Shown here piece after piece: positions 51,095-63,591 of a DNA stretch of 64,000 bases. The DNA comes from Streptacidiphilus pinicola. GTDB taxonomy: Bacteria; Actinomycetota; Actinomycetes; Streptomycetales; Streptomycetaceae. The notes under the pieces were generated by a model. That model was given only the letters and a program-made list of their open reading frames with translations, was not told the DNA's origin and did no database searches. Every line of letters starts with the position of its first letter. Position 1 is the stretch's first letter. The translations under genes were made by a program, and so were the position numbers. Location: positions 62,001-126,000 of the forward strand of contig NZ_QKYN01000065.1 of assembly GCF_003258295.1 (NCBI RefSeq), read 5' to 3'.

Positions 51095-52502
51095 TGGCGT
51101 ACCAGCCGGCCGTCAGGGCGCCGGCGATGGGGATGATGAGGGCGACGGTCCAGCGGCCGACGTCCCCGCCCTGGACACCCATCTCGACGACCACGAAGAC
51201 CAGGAACGCGATCGTGACGATCTCGACCCAGGGGGAGCCGCCGAGGCGGTAGGAGGGGCGTTCGGCATGGCCGGCCCTGGCGCGGCGGACGAAGAGGGCG
51301 TGGCAGACCATGATCATGATCCAGGTGGAGATGACGCCCAGCGAGGCGATGTTGACCACGATGTCGAAGGCCTCGCCCGGCAGCCAGGCGTTGAGCGCGA
51401 CACCGATCAGCGCGAAGCCCGCGGTGAAGAAGATGCCGCCGTAGGGGACGGCGCGGGCGCTCATCTTCCCGGTGAACTTGGGCGCGGAGCCGGCCGCGGC
51501 CAGCGAGCGCAGGATGCGGCCGGTGGAGTACAGGCCGGAGTTGAGGCTGGACATGGCCGCCGTCAGCACGACGGCGTTCATGATGCCGCCGATGGCGGGC
51601 ACGCCCATCTTGGAGAAGACCGTCACGAACGGGCTCTCGCCCGCGTGGTAGGCCGACCACGGCAGCAGCATGACGAGCAGCACCACCGAGCCGACGTAGA
51701 ACAGCGCGATCCGCCAGGTGATCGAGTTGATCGCCTTCGGCACCACCTTGGCCGGCTCGGCCGTCTCGCCGGCCGTGATGCCGACCATCTCGATGGCGGC
51801 GTAGGCGAAGACCACGCCCTGCAGCACGATCACCATCTGCGCCACGCCGTGCGGGAACCAGCCGCCGTTGTCGCTGATCATGTGGAGCCCGGGCGTCTGC
51901 CCGGCGATCTTGTGCTGGGTGGCGAGCAGCACGATGCCCACGATCAGGAAGACCACGATCGCCGCGACCTTGATGATCGCGAACCAGAACTCCATCTCGC
52001 CGAAGAGCCGGACCGAGATCAGGTTGACCGAGACGACCACGGCCAGCGCGATCAGTGCCAGCAGCCACTGCGGCACCGAGGTGAAAGCGCCCCAGTAGTG
52101 CACGTAGAGCGCGACGGCGGTGATGTCCGCCATGCCGGTGGTCGCCCAGTTGAGCACGTACATCCAGCCGGCGACGTACGCGCCCTTCTCGCCGAGGAAC
52201 TCGCGGGCGTAGCTGACGAACGAGCCCGACGAGGGCCGGTGCAGCACCAGCTCGCCCAGGGCCCGCACGACCAGGAAGGCGAAGACGCCCGCGATCGCGT
52301 AGGAGATCGCCAGGGACGGCCCGGCGATGGCGAGCCTGCCGCCGGCGCCGAGGAAGAGCCCGGTACCGATCGCGCCGCCGATGGCGATCATGCTGATGTG
52401 ACGCGGCGCCAGGGACTTCGCGTAGCCGGCGTCGCCGGCGTCGTCGAGGTCGATCTCGCCGGGGACGCCCTTGGTCCCGGTCTTGGTCAGGTCCTTGCTC
52501 AC
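51078..52502 (-). CDS. APC-superfamily amino-acid permease
   Basis: A 474-residue permease of the amino-acid transporter (AAT) family with about twelve helices. The first unwound helix carries the substrate-carboxylate motif [17 protein letters not shown] (about 39-55), and the consensus [15 protein letters not shown] follows near 90. Relatives import asparagine, GABA, lysine, phenylalanine or other amino acids with protons; the substrate is not resolvable here. GTG 52502 starts it. The 3' end overlaps the Lrp gene convergently, which favours local co-regulation (inference). Confidence 0.92.
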   Translation of the reverse strand: MSKDLTKTGTKGVPGEIDLDDAGDAGYAKSLAPRHISMIAIGGAIGTGLFLGAGGRLAIAGPSLAISYAIAGVFAFLVVRALGELVLHRPSSGSFVSYAREFLGEKGAYVAGWMYVLNWATTGMADITAVALYVHYWGAFTSVPQWLLALIALAVVVSVNLISVRLFGEMEFWFAIIKVAAIVVFLIVGIVLLATQHKIAGQTPGLHMISDNGGWFPHGVAQMVIVLQGVVFAYAAIEMVGITAGETAEPAKVVPKAINSITWRIALFYVGSVVLLVMLLPWSAYHAGESPFVTVFSKMGVPAIGGIMNAVVLTAAMSSLNSGLYSTGRILRSLAAAGSAPKFTGKMSARAVPYGGIFFTAGFALIGVALNAWLPGEAFDIVVNIASLGVISTWIMIMVCHALFVRRARAGHAERPSYRLGGSPWVEIVTIAFLVFVVVEMGVQGGDVGRWTVALIIPIAGALTAGWYAIRRRD

Positions 52503-52590
52503 GGTGCGCAGGAGCCCCTTTCGTGCGGGTCCTCATGAGCATAAAGGGGGATTAAGGCGGTCTGTACCACTCCCCGCGGCCCGCCGCGCC

Positions 52591-54180
52591 TCAGCGCTCG
52601 CTGCGCAGATCGAGCCGACGGATCACGCGGTCGACCAATTCCGGGTCAGCACCGGGTTCCGTGCGGGCCGCCTGCATCTCCTCCCGCGAGGCCGCGAGCA
52701 TTTCGGACTCCACCCTGCGCAAGGTCTTCACGGCCTTCACCCGCTGCTTCCACTCCTCGCGCTGCTGCTCGTCGTAGAGATCGGGCCGGCTGCGGGCCAG
52801 CCGGTCGACCTGACGCTGCTTCAGCCGGTCGACCAGTTCCTCCGGCAGCTCCTCGCCCGCGGCCATCTCCTTGAGCCGCATCAGCCCGGCCCGGGAGGCC
52901 CGGTACCACAGGCGGCGCTCCTCGTGGTCCTCGGCGTCCTGGTCCCGGCTGAGCCCCAGCCAGCGCACCACCAGCGGCAGCGTCATGCCCTGCACCACCA
53001 GCGTGAAGATGACCACGGAGAAGGCGATGAAGACGATCTCGAAGCGCAGCGGGAAGGCCTTGCCGCCGTGCACAGTGAACGGGATGGCGAGCGCCAGCGC
53101 GACCGAGGCCACCCCGCGCATCCCCGCCCACCACAGCACCACGGTCTCGCGCCAGCCGAGCGGGGTCACCTCCTCGCGGCGGCCGAGCCTCCGGTCCAGC
53201 CAGGCGGCGAACCAGGAGCCGGGCAGCAGCCACAGGAACCGGACGCCGACCACGACGACGATGACCAGGGCCGCGTCCCCGATCATCGAGGGCCAGCTGC
53301 TACCGACCTCGTGCAGCACGCTGGACCACTCCAGGCCGATCAGCCCGAAGGCCATGCCGGAGATCAGCAGCTCGACCACGTCCCAGAACGCGGAGCCGAC
53401 CAGCCGGAAGGAGACGTCGTCGGCGCCGACCGCGCGGTCGTTGATCCACAGCGCGCAGACCAGCACCGCCAGCACGCCGGAGCCGTGCAGCTGGTCGGCG
53501 AGCACGTAGGCCGCGAACGGGACCAGCAGGCTGAGCCCGACCTGCAGCGTGGCGTCGCTGAGCAGCTCTATGGCCTTGCCGCTCAGCCAGCCGATGCCGA
53601 CACCGAAGACGACGGCCAGCACGGCCGACAGCAGCAGCCGCAACGCGGCGTGCACGGTGGAGAACTGACCGGTCACCACGGCGTCGATGGCCAGCGCGTA
53701 GACGACCAGCGCGGTGACGTCGTTGAAGAGACCCTCGGTCTCCAGGATGCCGAGCAGGCGACGCGGCAGGCCGACGCTGGAGGCCACCGCCGCGGCCGCG
53801 ATCGGGTCGGGCGGGGAGATCAGCGCGCCCAGCGCGACGGCCGCCGCCACCGGCATGGCCGGGGTGATCCACTGCATGGCGCCGGCCACCGCCACGGTGG
53901 TGAGCAGCACCAGCGCCACGGCCAGCAGCAGGATCACCCGGGCGTTCTGCCGGTAGTAGCGCGCCGTGGAGCGCTGCGCGGACGCGTAGATCAGCGGCGG
54001 CAGCACCAGCGGCAGGATCAGGTCCGGCTCGATGCTGATGTTCGGCACGAACGGCAGCAGCGCCAGCACGATGCCGATCAGGGTCATCAGCACGGGCTGC
54101 GGCACCCGGATCCGCTCGGCGATCGGGGTGCTGATGATGGCGCAGAGAAAGACCGTGAAGAGAAGAGTCAGCTGCGCCAC
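52591..54180 (-). CDS. CPA1-family Na+/H+ antiporter
   Basis: The 529-residue protein has about twelve helices (1-395) with the ion-binding motif FNDVTALVV (Asn-Asp pair near residue 150) and PPDPIAAAAV near 125, then a long charged cytosolic tail (about 410-529) rich in Arg and Glu, probably regulatory coiled coil. It exchanges sodium or potassium for protons. GTG 54180 is the natural start. Two AGGTCTGGC direct repeats with 18-base period (54192-54200 and 54210-54218, read on the minus strand) lie just upstream. Confidence 0.92.
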   Translation of the reverse strand: MAQLTLLFTVFLCAIISTPIAERIRVPQPVLMTLIGIVLALLPFVPNISIEPDLILPLVLPPLIYASAQRSTARYYRQNARVILLLAVALVLLTTVAVAGAMQWITPAMPVAAAVALGALISPPDPIAAAAVASSVGLPRRLLGILETEGLFNDVTALVVYALAIDAVVTGQFSTVHAALRLLLSAVLAVVFGVGIGWLSGKAIELLSDATLQVGLSLLVPFAAYVLADQLHGSGVLAVLVCALWINDRAVGADDVSFRLVGSAFWDVVELLISGMAFGLIGLEWSSVLHEVGSSWPSMIGDAALVIVVVVGVRFLWLLPGSWFAAWLDRRLGRREEVTPLGWRETVVLWWAGMRGVASVALALAIPFTVHGGKAFPLRFEIVFIAFSVVIFTLVVQGMTLPLVVRWLGLSRDQDAEDHEERRLWYRASRAGLMRLKEMAAGEELPEELVDRLKQRQVDRLARSRPDLYDEQQREEWKQRVKAVKTLRRVESEMLAASREEMQAARTEPGADPELVDRVIRRLDLRSER

Positions 54181-54223
54181 AAATGCATCATGCCAGACCT
54201 CACGGTCGGGCCAGACCTAACAG

Positions 54224-54718
54224 TCAGACCAGACGCTTCAGCATACTTCGGTGCGGAATTCCAGCATCCGGGTATTCCTCGCCAAAGGCGACATATCCCA
54301 GCCGTTCGTAGAAGCCGAGGGCCGCCACCTGGGCGTGCAGTTCCAGCTCCACGCCGCCGTGTTCGCGCCCCGCCGCCTCGATGGCCCGCACCAGCGCGGC
54401 CCCGAGCCCGGTACCGCGCGCCTGCTGACGGACCGCCAGCCGGCCGAGCAGCACGACGCCCTCACGACCCGTCTCGGCCAGCGCCTGCGGACCATGGATC
54501 AGCCGACCGGTGCCGAGCGGCGTGCCCTCGGCGTCACGTGCGAGCACGTGCACGCTGGTCGCGTCGAGCTCGTCGTACTCGAGCTCGACGGGAACGTTCT
54601 GCTCCTCGACGAAGACCTCGTGGCGGACCGCGCGGACATCGGGCATGTCCGCCTCGGTCGCCACCTCGATCGAGACGTCGGTCGAGACGTCGCTCGAGAC
54701 GTCCTCAGCTCTCGGCAC
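54224..54718 (-). CDS. GNAT-family N-acetyltransferase (ElaA-like)
   Basis: A 164-residue acetyltransferase. The acetyl-CoA pyrophosphate-binding motif is [14 protein letters not shown] (R/Q-x-x-G-x-G/A) near 98-111; [13 protein letters not shown] (about 31-43) and the terminal [11 protein letters not shown] are typical of the ElaA branch. Substrate unknown. GTG 54718 is supported by GGAG 7 bases upstream, located inside rluD, whose end it overlaps by 14 bases. The first 15 residues come from three 12-bp tandem repeats, giving a Ser/Val/Asp/Thr repeat before the domain. Confidence 0.88.
   Translation of the reverse strand: MPRAEDVSSDVSTDVSIEVATEADMPDVRAVRHEVFVEEQNVPVELEYDELDATSVHVLARDAEGTPLGTGRLIHGPQALAETGREGVVLLGRLAVRQQARGTGLGAALVRAIEAAGREHGGVELELHAQVAALGFYERLGYVAFGEEYPDAGIPHRSMLKRLV
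54671..54706. repeat. Three 12-bp tandem repeats at the N-terminus of the GNAT gene
   Basis: CGAGACGTCGGT, CGAGACGTCGCT and CGAGACGTCCTC (54671-54682, 54683-54694, 54695-54706). The period keeps the frame and encodes four-residue steps such as Ser-Asp-Val-Ser. They fall in the segment just after the start. Confidence 0.75.
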
Positions 54719-55643
54719 TGATGATCTCCAGGGCGCGGGCCAGGTCGGCCGGGTACTCGCTGCGGAACTCGACCCACTCCCCCGTCGCCGGGTGCTCGAA
54801 GCCGAGCGAGACGGCGTGCAGCCACTGCCGGGTCAGGCCCAGGCGCTTGGCCAGGGTCGGGTCGGCGCCGTAGGTGAGGTCACCGACGCAGGGGTGGCGC
54901 AGCGCGGACATGTGGACGCGGATCTGGTGGGTGCGGCCCGTCTCCAGCTTGATGTCCAGCAGCGAGGCGGCGCGGTAGGCCTCGATCAGGTCGTAGTGGG
55001 TGACCGACGGCTTGCCGCCGGCGACCACGGCCCACTTCCAGTCGCTGCTGGGGTGGCGGTCGATCGGCGCGTCGACGGTGCCGGACAGCGGGTCCGGGTG
55101 GCCCTGGACCAGCGCGTTGTAGCGCTTCTCCGGCACCCGGTCGCGGAACTGCTGCTTGAGCGAGGTGTAGGCCTGCTCGGACTTGGCGACGACCATCAGG
55201 CCGGAGGTGCCGACGTCCAGGCGGTGCACCACGCCCTGGCGCTCGGCGGCGCCGGAGGTGGAGATGCGGTAGCCCGCCCCGGCGAGGCCGCCGATGACGG
55301 TGGGACCGGTCCAGCCCGGGCTCGGGTGCGCGGCGACGCCGACCGGCTTGTCCACGAGGACGAAGTGCTCGTCGTCGTAGACGATCTTCATGTCGTCGAT
55401 CTTCTCCGCGACGATCTGCACCGGCGCCGGCGGCGCCGGGATCTCGACCTCCAGCCAGGCTCCGGCGGTGACCCGCTCGGACTTGCCGACCTCGGCACCG
55501 TCCACGGTGACCTTGCCCTCGGCGGCCAGCTCGGCGGCCTTCGTGCGGGAGAAGCCGAACATGCGGGCGATCGCGGCGTCGACGCGCTCGCCTTCGAGGC
55601 CGTCGGGCACGGGCAGGGCGCGGATCTGGGGAACGGTGCTCAC
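54705..55643 (-). CDS. rluD: RluD-type 23S rRNA pseudouridine synthase
   Basis: The 312-residue enzyme has an N-terminal S4 RNA-binding domain (about 15-75) and the RluA/RluD catalytic domain with [16 protein letters not shown] (catalytic Asp of RLD, about 138-153), [13 protein letters not shown] and VGDLTYG. It modifies uridines in helix 69 of 23S rRNA in studied bacteria. GTG 55643 lies 7 bases after CATACT, so a leaderless transcript is likely. It is divergent from the amino-acid ABC importer; its usual neighbour lspA is 3 kb away. Confidence 0.94.
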   Translation of the reverse strand: MSTVPQIRALPVPDGLEGERVDAAIARMFGFSRTKAAELAAEGKVTVDGAEVGKSERVTAGAWLEVEIPAPPAPVQIVAEKIDDMKIVYDDEHFVLVDKPVGVAAHPSPGWTGPTVIGGLAGAGYRISTSGAAERQGVVHRLDVGTSGLMVVAKSEQAYTSLKQQFRDRVPEKRYNALVQGHPDPLSGTVDAPIDRHPSSDWKWAVVAGGKPSVTHYDLIEAYRAASLLDIKLETGRTHQIRVHMSALRHPCVGDLTYGADPTLAKRLGLTRQWLHAVSLGFEHPATGEWVEFRSEYPADLARALEIISAES

Positions 55644-55650
55644 CGTAACG

Positions 55651-55656
55651 AGTATG
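55651..55656 (-). promoter_or_regulatory. -10 box of a leaderless rluD promoter
   Basis: Minus-strand CATACT (55656-55651) ends 7 bases before the rluD GTG; there is no Shine-Dalgarno in between. No -35 is recognisable. Confidence 0.45.
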
Positions 55657-55852
55657 CCGCATCGGGCCCGCCCTCCCGGACCCGCGAGCCGCGCTGCGAG
55701 CTGCGGCTTGTTATCTGATTTTGACCCAACTGTGCAGCCGAACACACTCTCGGCAGTGAGAGGATGCGGTCTCAATTCACGCGGGGGCGGGACGCATAAC
55801 GGTGTGCAGGCCGTCCTCGGCGCGTTCATACATCGCAGGAGGACCCACCCTC

Positions 55853-56797
55853 ATGGCTCGTTCCGTCTCGCAGCGTCTCCTCCTCGCCGGCTCCGTCGCC
55901 GTGGCCGGCTCCCTGATCCTCACCGGCTGCGGCAGCTCCAAGATCGGCGGCGGCTCCGGTGCCGCGCCCAACGCCTCGCAGTCGGTGAACGCGGAGGGCG
56001 CCGACTCGGCGCTCGCGGCCATGGTCCCCGCCGCCCTGAAGACCAAGGGCACCGTCCTCATCGCCACCGACTCCACCTACGCGCCGTCCGAGTTCAAGGA
56101 CGCGAGCGGCAACATCGTCGGCATGGACGTCGACCTCGGCAACGCGATCCTGAAGAAGCTGGGCCTCAAGGCCCAGTGGCAGAGCGCCGACTTCGGCAGC
56201 ATCCTCGGCGGCATCACCGCCAAGAAGTACGACCTGAGCCTCTCCTCCTTCACCGACACCAAGGCCCGCGAGCAGCAGGTCGACCTGGTCGAGTACTACA
56301 ACGCGGGCGAGGCCATCGCCACGCTGGCCGGCAACCCGGACAAGCTGAGCGGCCAGGCGTCCGACCTGTGCGGCATCAAGGTCTCGGTGCAGACCAACAC
56401 CACCGAGTCGCAGGAGATCGCACAGACCATCAACCCGGCCTGCAAGAAGGCCGGCAAGGCCGAGGTCCCGGGCAACGGCGACCAGTTCAACGCGCAGACG
56501 GACGCCACCTCGGCGCTGATCGCCAAGCGCGACCAGGCGATGATGGCCGACTCCCCCGTCGTCGACTACGCCGTCAAGCAGAGCAACGGCCAACTGGTCA
56601 AGATCGGCCAGAACTACAACAGCGCTCCCTACGGCATCGTCGTGCCCAAGGGCGACGGCCAGATGGCGCAGGCCATCCAGGGCGCGATCAAGGACCTCAT
56701 CAACGACGGCACCTACCTGCAGATCCTGAAGAAGTGGGGTGTCGACTCCGGCGCGCTCACCACGGACAAGGTCCTCATCAACGCCGCCACCAGCTGA
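55853..56797 (+). CDS. Polar amino-acid ABC transporter substrate-binding lipoprotein
   Basis: A 314-residue family 3 (SBP_bac_3) protein. ATG 55853 follows AGGAGG at about 10 bases. The signal sequence ends in lipobox LTGC, with Cys26 the lipidated residue. The mature protein shows the SBP_bac_3 core (VLIATDSTYAPSEF, MDVDLGNAILKKLG, YDLSLSSFTDTKAREQQVD) and two Cys (SDLCGIK and NPACKKA) that may form a disulfide. It would capture an amino acid outside the cell for the permease and ATPase encoded downstream. One permease rather than two points to a GlnHPQ-like layout; the substrate is not certain. Confidence 0.93.
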   Translation: MARSVSQRLLLAGSVAVAGSLILTGCGSSKIGGGSGAAPNASQSVNAEGADSALAAMVPAALKTKGTVLIATDSTYAPSEFKDASGNIVGMDVDLGNAILKKLGLKAQWQSADFGSILGGITAKKYDLSLSSFTDTKAREQQVDLVEYYNAGEAIATLAGNPDKLSGQASDLCGIKVSVQTNTTESQEIAQTINPACKKAGKAEVPGNGDQFNAQTDATSALIAKRDQAMMADSPVVDYAVKQSNGQLVKIGQNYNSAPYGIVVPKGDGQMAQAIQGAIKDLINDGTYLQILKKWGVDSGALTTDKVLINAATS

Positions 56798-56837
56798 TCC
56801 TCCCCGTCCCTCCCACGTACGTAAGGCAGAGAGAATC

Positions 56838-57779
56838 GTGACGATTCCTCAGGACACGGCGCCCCCGGACCGGGGGCGCCCGGAGGAGATCCGGGCCGTC
56901 GCCGTCCGTCACCCCGGCCGCTGGGTCGCCGTCGCCGTCATCGCGGTGCTCGCGGCGATGCTGGTCCACCTGCTGGTCTCGAGCAAGGTCCTGCAATGGG
57001 ACGTCGTCGGCCAGATCTTCACCTACCAGACCGTGATCGCCGGCCTCGGGCGGACGCTGCTGCTGACCGTGCTCGGCATGGTCATCGGCATCGTCGGCGG
57101 TGTGCTGCTGGCCGTCATGCGGCTGTCGCACAACCCGGTACTGTCCGGAGTCTCCTGGCTCTTCATCTGGGTCTTCCGCGGCACCCCGCTGCTGGTCCAG
57201 CTGTTCTTCTGGTTCTTCCTGGGCGCGCTGGTCCCGACCATCGGGCTCGGCATACCCTTCGGCCCGACCTTCGTCTCATGGAGCTACAACTCCCTGGTCG
57301 GGCTGTTCACCGCGGCCACGCTGGCGCTCGGTCTCAACGAGGCCGCCTACATGGCCGAGATCGTCCGCGCCGGCATCCTCTCCGTCGACGAGGGCCAGAC
57401 CGAGGCGGCCTCCTCGCTGGGCCTCACCTACGGGCAGTCGCTGTGGCGCATCGTGCTGCCGCAGGCCATGCGCGTGATCATCCCGCCGACGGGCAACGAG
57501 GCCATCTCGATGCTCAAGAACACCTCGCTGGTGTCGGCCATCGCCCTGGAGGACCTGACCCGGGCCGGCCAGGACATCGCCAACCGGACCCTGTACGAGA
57601 TCCCGGCGCTGGTCGCGATCAGTCTCTGGTACCTGCTGCTGACCTCGGTCATGTCCGTCGGCCAGTACTACGTGGAGCGGTACTACGCCCGCGGCGCCAA
57701 CCGCGTGCTCCCCGAGACGCCCTGGCAGAAGGTCCGCAGGAACGTGCTGCGCCTGGGGCGCGTCGGAGGTGCCGCATGA
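56838..57779 (+). CDS. Polar amino-acid ABC transporter permease
   Basis: The 313-residue permease has a longer N-terminus than usual (cytosolic Pro/Asp-rich 1-30 and an extra helix at about 31-50), then a HisM-type domain with five helices. The EAA loop is present as [20 protein letters not shown] (about 198-217). GTG 56838 starts after a purine-rich stretch; the stop overlaps the ATPase ATG (ATGA). A single permease implies homodimeric pore formation. Confidence 0.92.
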   Translation: MTIPQDTAPPDRGRPEEIRAVAVRHPGRWVAVAVIAVLAAMLVHLLVSSKVLQWDVVGQIFTYQTVIAGLGRTLLLTVLGMVIGIVGGVLLAVMRLSHNPVLSGVSWLFIWVFRGTPLLVQLFFWFFLGALVPTIGLGIPFGPTFVSWSYNSLVGLFTAATLALGLNEAAYMAEIVRAGILSVDEGQTEAASSLGLTYGQSLWRIVLPQAMRVIIPPTGNEAISMLKNTSLVSAIALEDLTRAGQDIANRTLYEIPALVAISLWYLLLTSVMSVGQYYVERYYARGANRVLPETPWQKVRRNVLRLGRVGGAA

Positions 57780-58543
57780 CCGTCCAGCCCATGGTCCGCG
57801 CCGAGCAGGTGCACAAGTCCTACGGTCCGGTCGAGGTGCTCAAGGGCATCGACCTGCAGGTCGAGCAGGGCCAGGTGTTCTGCCTGGTCGGCCCGTCCGG
57901 CTCGGGCAAGTCCACCTTCCTGCGCTGCATCAACCACCTGGAGAAGATCAACGCCGGCCGGCTCTACGTCGACGGCGAGCTGGTCGGCTACCAGGAGCGG
58001 GGCGGCAAGCTGCACGAGCTGCCCGACCGGGTGGTGGCGCAGAAGCGCCGCGACATCGGCATGGTCTTCCAGCGGTTCAACCTGTTTCCGCACAAGACCG
58101 CGCTGGAGAACATCACCGAGGCGCCGACCCAGGTCAAGAAGCTGCCGAAGGCGCAGGCCCGCGAGCAGGCCATGGAGTTGCTGAACCGGGTCGGGCTGGC
58201 CGACAAGGCCGGCAACTACCCCTCCCAGCTCTCCGGCGGCCAGCAGCAGCGCGTCGCGATCGCCCGCGCGCTGGCGATGGAGCCGAAGCTGATGCTCTTC
58301 GACGAGCCCACCTCGGCGCTCGATCCGGAGCTGGTCGGCGACGTGCTCGACGTCATGCGGGGCCTGGCGGAGGACGGCATGACCATGATCGTGGTCACCC
58401 ACGAGATGGGCTTCGCCCGTGAGGTCGGCGACGCGCTGGTCTTCATGGACGAGGGCGTGGTCGTCGAGTCCGGCCACCCGCGCGAGGTCCTGACCAACCC
58501 GCAGCACGAACGGACCAGGGCCTTCCTGTCCAAGGTGCTGTAA
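57776..58543 (+). CDS. Polar amino-acid ABC transporter ATP-binding protein
   Basis: A 255-residue ATPase of the GlnQ/HisP group: Walker [10 protein letters not shown] (39-47), Q-loop FQRFNLFPH, signature LSGGQQQRV near 155, Walker [14 protein letters not shown] near 175 and VTHEMGFA. The ATG at 57776 overlaps the permease stop by four bases and has GGAGG 5-6 bases upstream. It completes a three-gene importer. A strong bidirectional terminator follows. Confidence 0.95.
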   Translation: MTVQPMVRAEQVHKSYGPVEVLKGIDLQVEQGQVFCLVGPSGSGKSTFLRCINHLEKINAGRLYVDGELVGYQERGGKLHELPDRVVAQKRRDIGMVFQRFNLFPHKTALENITEAPTQVKKLPKAQAREQAMELLNRVGLADKAGNYPSQLSGGQQQRVAIARALAMEPKLMLFDEPTSALDPELVGDVLDVMRGLAEDGMTMIVVTHEMGFAREVGDALVFMDEGVVVESGHPREVLTNPQHERTRAFLSKVL

Positions 58544-58555
58544 GGCTCACGGAAA

Positions 58556-58592
58556 GCGAAGGGGCGCCGGGCCGAGCCGGGCGCCCCTTCGC
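58556..58592. terminator. Bidirectional terminator between the ABC importer and lspA
   Basis: GCGAAGGGGCGCC (58556-58568) pairs with GGCGCCCCTTCGC (58580-58592) over 13 bp, and the inner GGC/GCC extends the stem past one G-G mismatch. It is 12 bases after one stop and 8 bases from the other. Confidence 0.8.
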
Positions 58593-58600
58593 GTGTCAGA

Positions 58601-59260
58601 TCACTTGTCGCGGTGGACGCTGCCGTCCGGGTTGGTGCCCAGGAAGGAGAGGAGCACCACCAGGATGCCGCCGCAGACGATGGCCGAGTCGGCCAGGTTG
58701 AAGACGGCGAAGTGCTTGACCGAGATGAAGTCGACGACCGCGCCGCGGAACAGGCCCGGCGAGCGGACGATCCGGTCGGTCAGGTTGCCGAAGGCGCCGC
58801 CGAGCAGCAGGCCGAGCGCGATCGCCCAGGGCAGGCTGTAGAGGCGGCGGGCCAGCCGGATGATCACCACGATCACGGTGGTCGCGATGAGCGTGAAGAC
58901 GACGGTCAGCGCCGCGCCCATGCCGAAGGCCGCACCGGGGTTGCGGATCACGGTGAACTGCACCCAGTCGCCGATCAGCCGGATCGCGTCCTTGTGCTCC
59001 AGTTGCGCCACGACCAGCAGCTTGCTGCCGAGGTCGAGCAGGTAGGCGAGCAGGGCGACGCTCAGCAGCACGCCGATGCGGCGCTTGCGCACGTCGGACG
59101 TGGACGCAGTCGTCTCGTCCGCCGTCGGCTCCGACGTCACGTCCGTCGCGTCCTCGTCCGAGGCGGGAGCGGCGGCCTCGGCGTTCTGGTGACCCTGGGT
59201 ACTGATGATGCGCTCCGCGTGACCGGTTCGGTTGGGCTGTCGCCGTCGAGGGTACGGCAC
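58601..59260 (-). CDS. lspA: Lipoprotein signal peptidase (SPase II)
   Basis: LspA cleaves signal peptides of lipidated prolipoproteins at the membrane. The family motifs are complete: the conserved Asn-Pro-Gly loop [21 protein letters not shown] with the first catalytic Asp, and [12 protein letters not shown] with the second. Four helices are visible. The start is difficult: the conserved segment AERIISTQ extends 5' of any ATG, so I use GTG 59260 (GGGG 8 bases upstream; 219 aa). GTG 59140 is an alternative that would drop that segment. The N-terminal acidic tail is longer than in other phyla, as usual in Streptomyces. rluD, its common partner, is not adjacent here. Confidence 0.92.
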   Translation of the reverse strand: MPYPRRRQPNRTGHAERIISTQGHQNAEAAAPASDEDATDVTSEPTADETTASTSDVRKRRIGVLLSVALLAYLLDLGSKLLVVAQLEHKDAIRLIGDWVQFTVIRNPGAAFGMGAALTVVFTLIATTVIVVIIRLARRLYSLPWAIALGLLLGGAFGNLTDRIVRSPGLFRGAVVDFISVKHFAVFNLADSAIVCGGILVVLLSFLGTNPDGSVHRDK

Positions 59261-59307
59261 GCCATACCCCAGGCGCGGCTCGGGGCCGCACCCGGGGGGC
59301 GCTGTTT

Positions 59308-59784
59308 CTAGCGGCGTTCCTGCTTCTGCTTGCACTCCACGCAGAGCGTGGCGCGCGGGAAGGCCTGCACCCGGGCCTTGCCGATGGCCTTGCCGCAGGA
59401 CTCGCAGAGCCCGAACTGCGGACCGGCCAGGCGCAGCAGCGCGCGCTCGGTCTGGGCGAGCATGTCGCGGGCGTTGGCCGCCAGCGAGAGCTCGTGCTCG
59501 CGCGAGATGTTCTTGGTGCCGGCGTCGACCTGGTCGTCGCCCGCGCCGTCGCCAGAGTCCCGCATCAGGCCGCTGACGGCCTCCTCGGCGGTGTGGATCT
59601 CCGCCCGCAGCTCCGCGGCCTCGGCCGTGAGCTCGGACTGCAGCTCCATGACCTCCTCGGCCGTCCACGGGTCCTCACCGGGGCGGACCGGGAGCGCCGC
59701 CGGGTCCAGCCGTGCGCCCGTCGCCTGGTGGGTGGCCTGGTGCGCGGTCCGGGTGGCGGCGGTCGTCGTCTTGTTGCGCGTCAC
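59308..59784 (-). CDS. TraR/DksA-family zinc-finger protein
   Basis: A 158-residue protein with a helical N-terminal coiled coil (about 60-115, many Glu/Ala) and a C-terminal C4 zinc finger [18 protein letters not shown] followed by CVECK. DksA/TraR proteins bind the secondary channel of RNA polymerase; the acidic pair at the coiled-coil tip is not obvious here. Start: GTG 59784 has GGAG 6 bases upstream and a typical Thr/Ala start; ATG 59862 is in frame and also has purine-rich sequence upstream, which would give 184 aa. It lies 47 bases upstream of lspA on the same strand. Confidence 0.88.
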   Translation of the reverse strand: MTRNKTTTAATRTAHQATHQATGARLDPAALPVRPGEDPWTAEEVMELQSELTAEAAELRAEIHTAEEAVSGLMRDSGDGAGDDQVDAGTKNISREHELSLAANARDMLAQTERALLRLAGPQFGLCESCGKAIGKARVQAFPRATLCVECKQKQERR

Positions 59785-59862
59785 GATGCTCTCCCCCGGG
59801 TCGCCCACGGACACTCCGGCGCGGCGTGTCCCGCCAGCTCGGCTCCTTGCCTTGTCCGCCAT

Positions 59863-60149
59863 TCCCTCGACCCCTTCGTGCATGACTGACCGGCCTTCTG
59901 TCGGTGCCGGAACGATAAACCGTGGCGAAAGCCACCACAACGGGACATACCGGAGTAGGTCCCTTCCACTCGTCCGGCTGCACCAGCGCGGTTGCCCGGG
60001 CCGCGTGGTCCTCGCAGCATGTAGGACGACTGGACGATGGAAGTTGTGCCCAGAACGTGACGCGATAATCGCCCGGTGTGTCCGTTACCGGCGCGTCACC
60101 GCGCAGGGGGCGCGCGCGGGAGTGCAGGAAATCACCTTGCCGCGCCCTA
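59863..60149. other. Intergenic region between the TraR/DksA and ileS leader
   Basis: About 290 bases with no plausible gene. It should contain the leftward TraR/DksA promoter and end at the ileS promoter. I recognised no further clear element. Confidence 0.5.
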
Positions 60150-60155
60150 TAGACT
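60150..60155 (+). promoter_or_regulatory. -10 box of the ileS promoter
   Basis: TAGACT (within CTATAGACT) is a good -10 and places the start of transcription a few bases before the T-box leader, about 290 bases upstream of ileS. The -35 is not clear. Confidence 0.55.
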
Positions 60156-60161
60156 GCTGGC

Positions 60162-60420
60162 AGCAAGGCGTGGATGGGGACGAGTACCGCCGCACGCAGC
60201 CGATAGAGACCCGGGGACGGTGGAAGCCCGGGGGTGTGCGCAGCGGGAAGATCACCCCGGAGCCGCCGGAGGAAAGACACCCGGTGTCGTCGGGTGTCGA
60301 GTAGAGCCGGCCGCTGACCCCAATGAGGGGGCCGTACGAGTGTCGTTCGTCAGGCACAGTCTCGTACGGTCAAGGAGGGTGGTACCGCGGGGCCCGTTCG
60401 GCCTCGTCCCTCCGTCGGAG
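60162..60420 (+). promoter_or_regulatory. T-box riboswitch (isoleucine-type) upstream of ileS
   Basis: The leader has the T-box core TGGTACCGCGG (60380-60390). GGAGGG (60374-60379) pairs with CCCTCC (60408-60413), enclosing the T-box in the antisequestrator. Stem III is CCGTACGAG (60332-60340) with CTCGTACGG (60361-60369). The stem I region contains AAG-ATC-ACC (60248-60256), where ATC at 60251-60253 fits an isoleucine specifier codon. The leader ends at the GGAGG (60443-60447) of ileS, so control is probably translational, as in other actinobacterial ileS T-boxes: uncharged tRNA(Ile) frees the ribosome site. Confidence 0.9.
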
Positions 60421-60451
60421 ACAGCAGTGGAGCCGTTCCGCCGGAGGAAGC

Positions 60452-63589
<3,138 letters not shown>

Positions 63590-63591
63590 AC

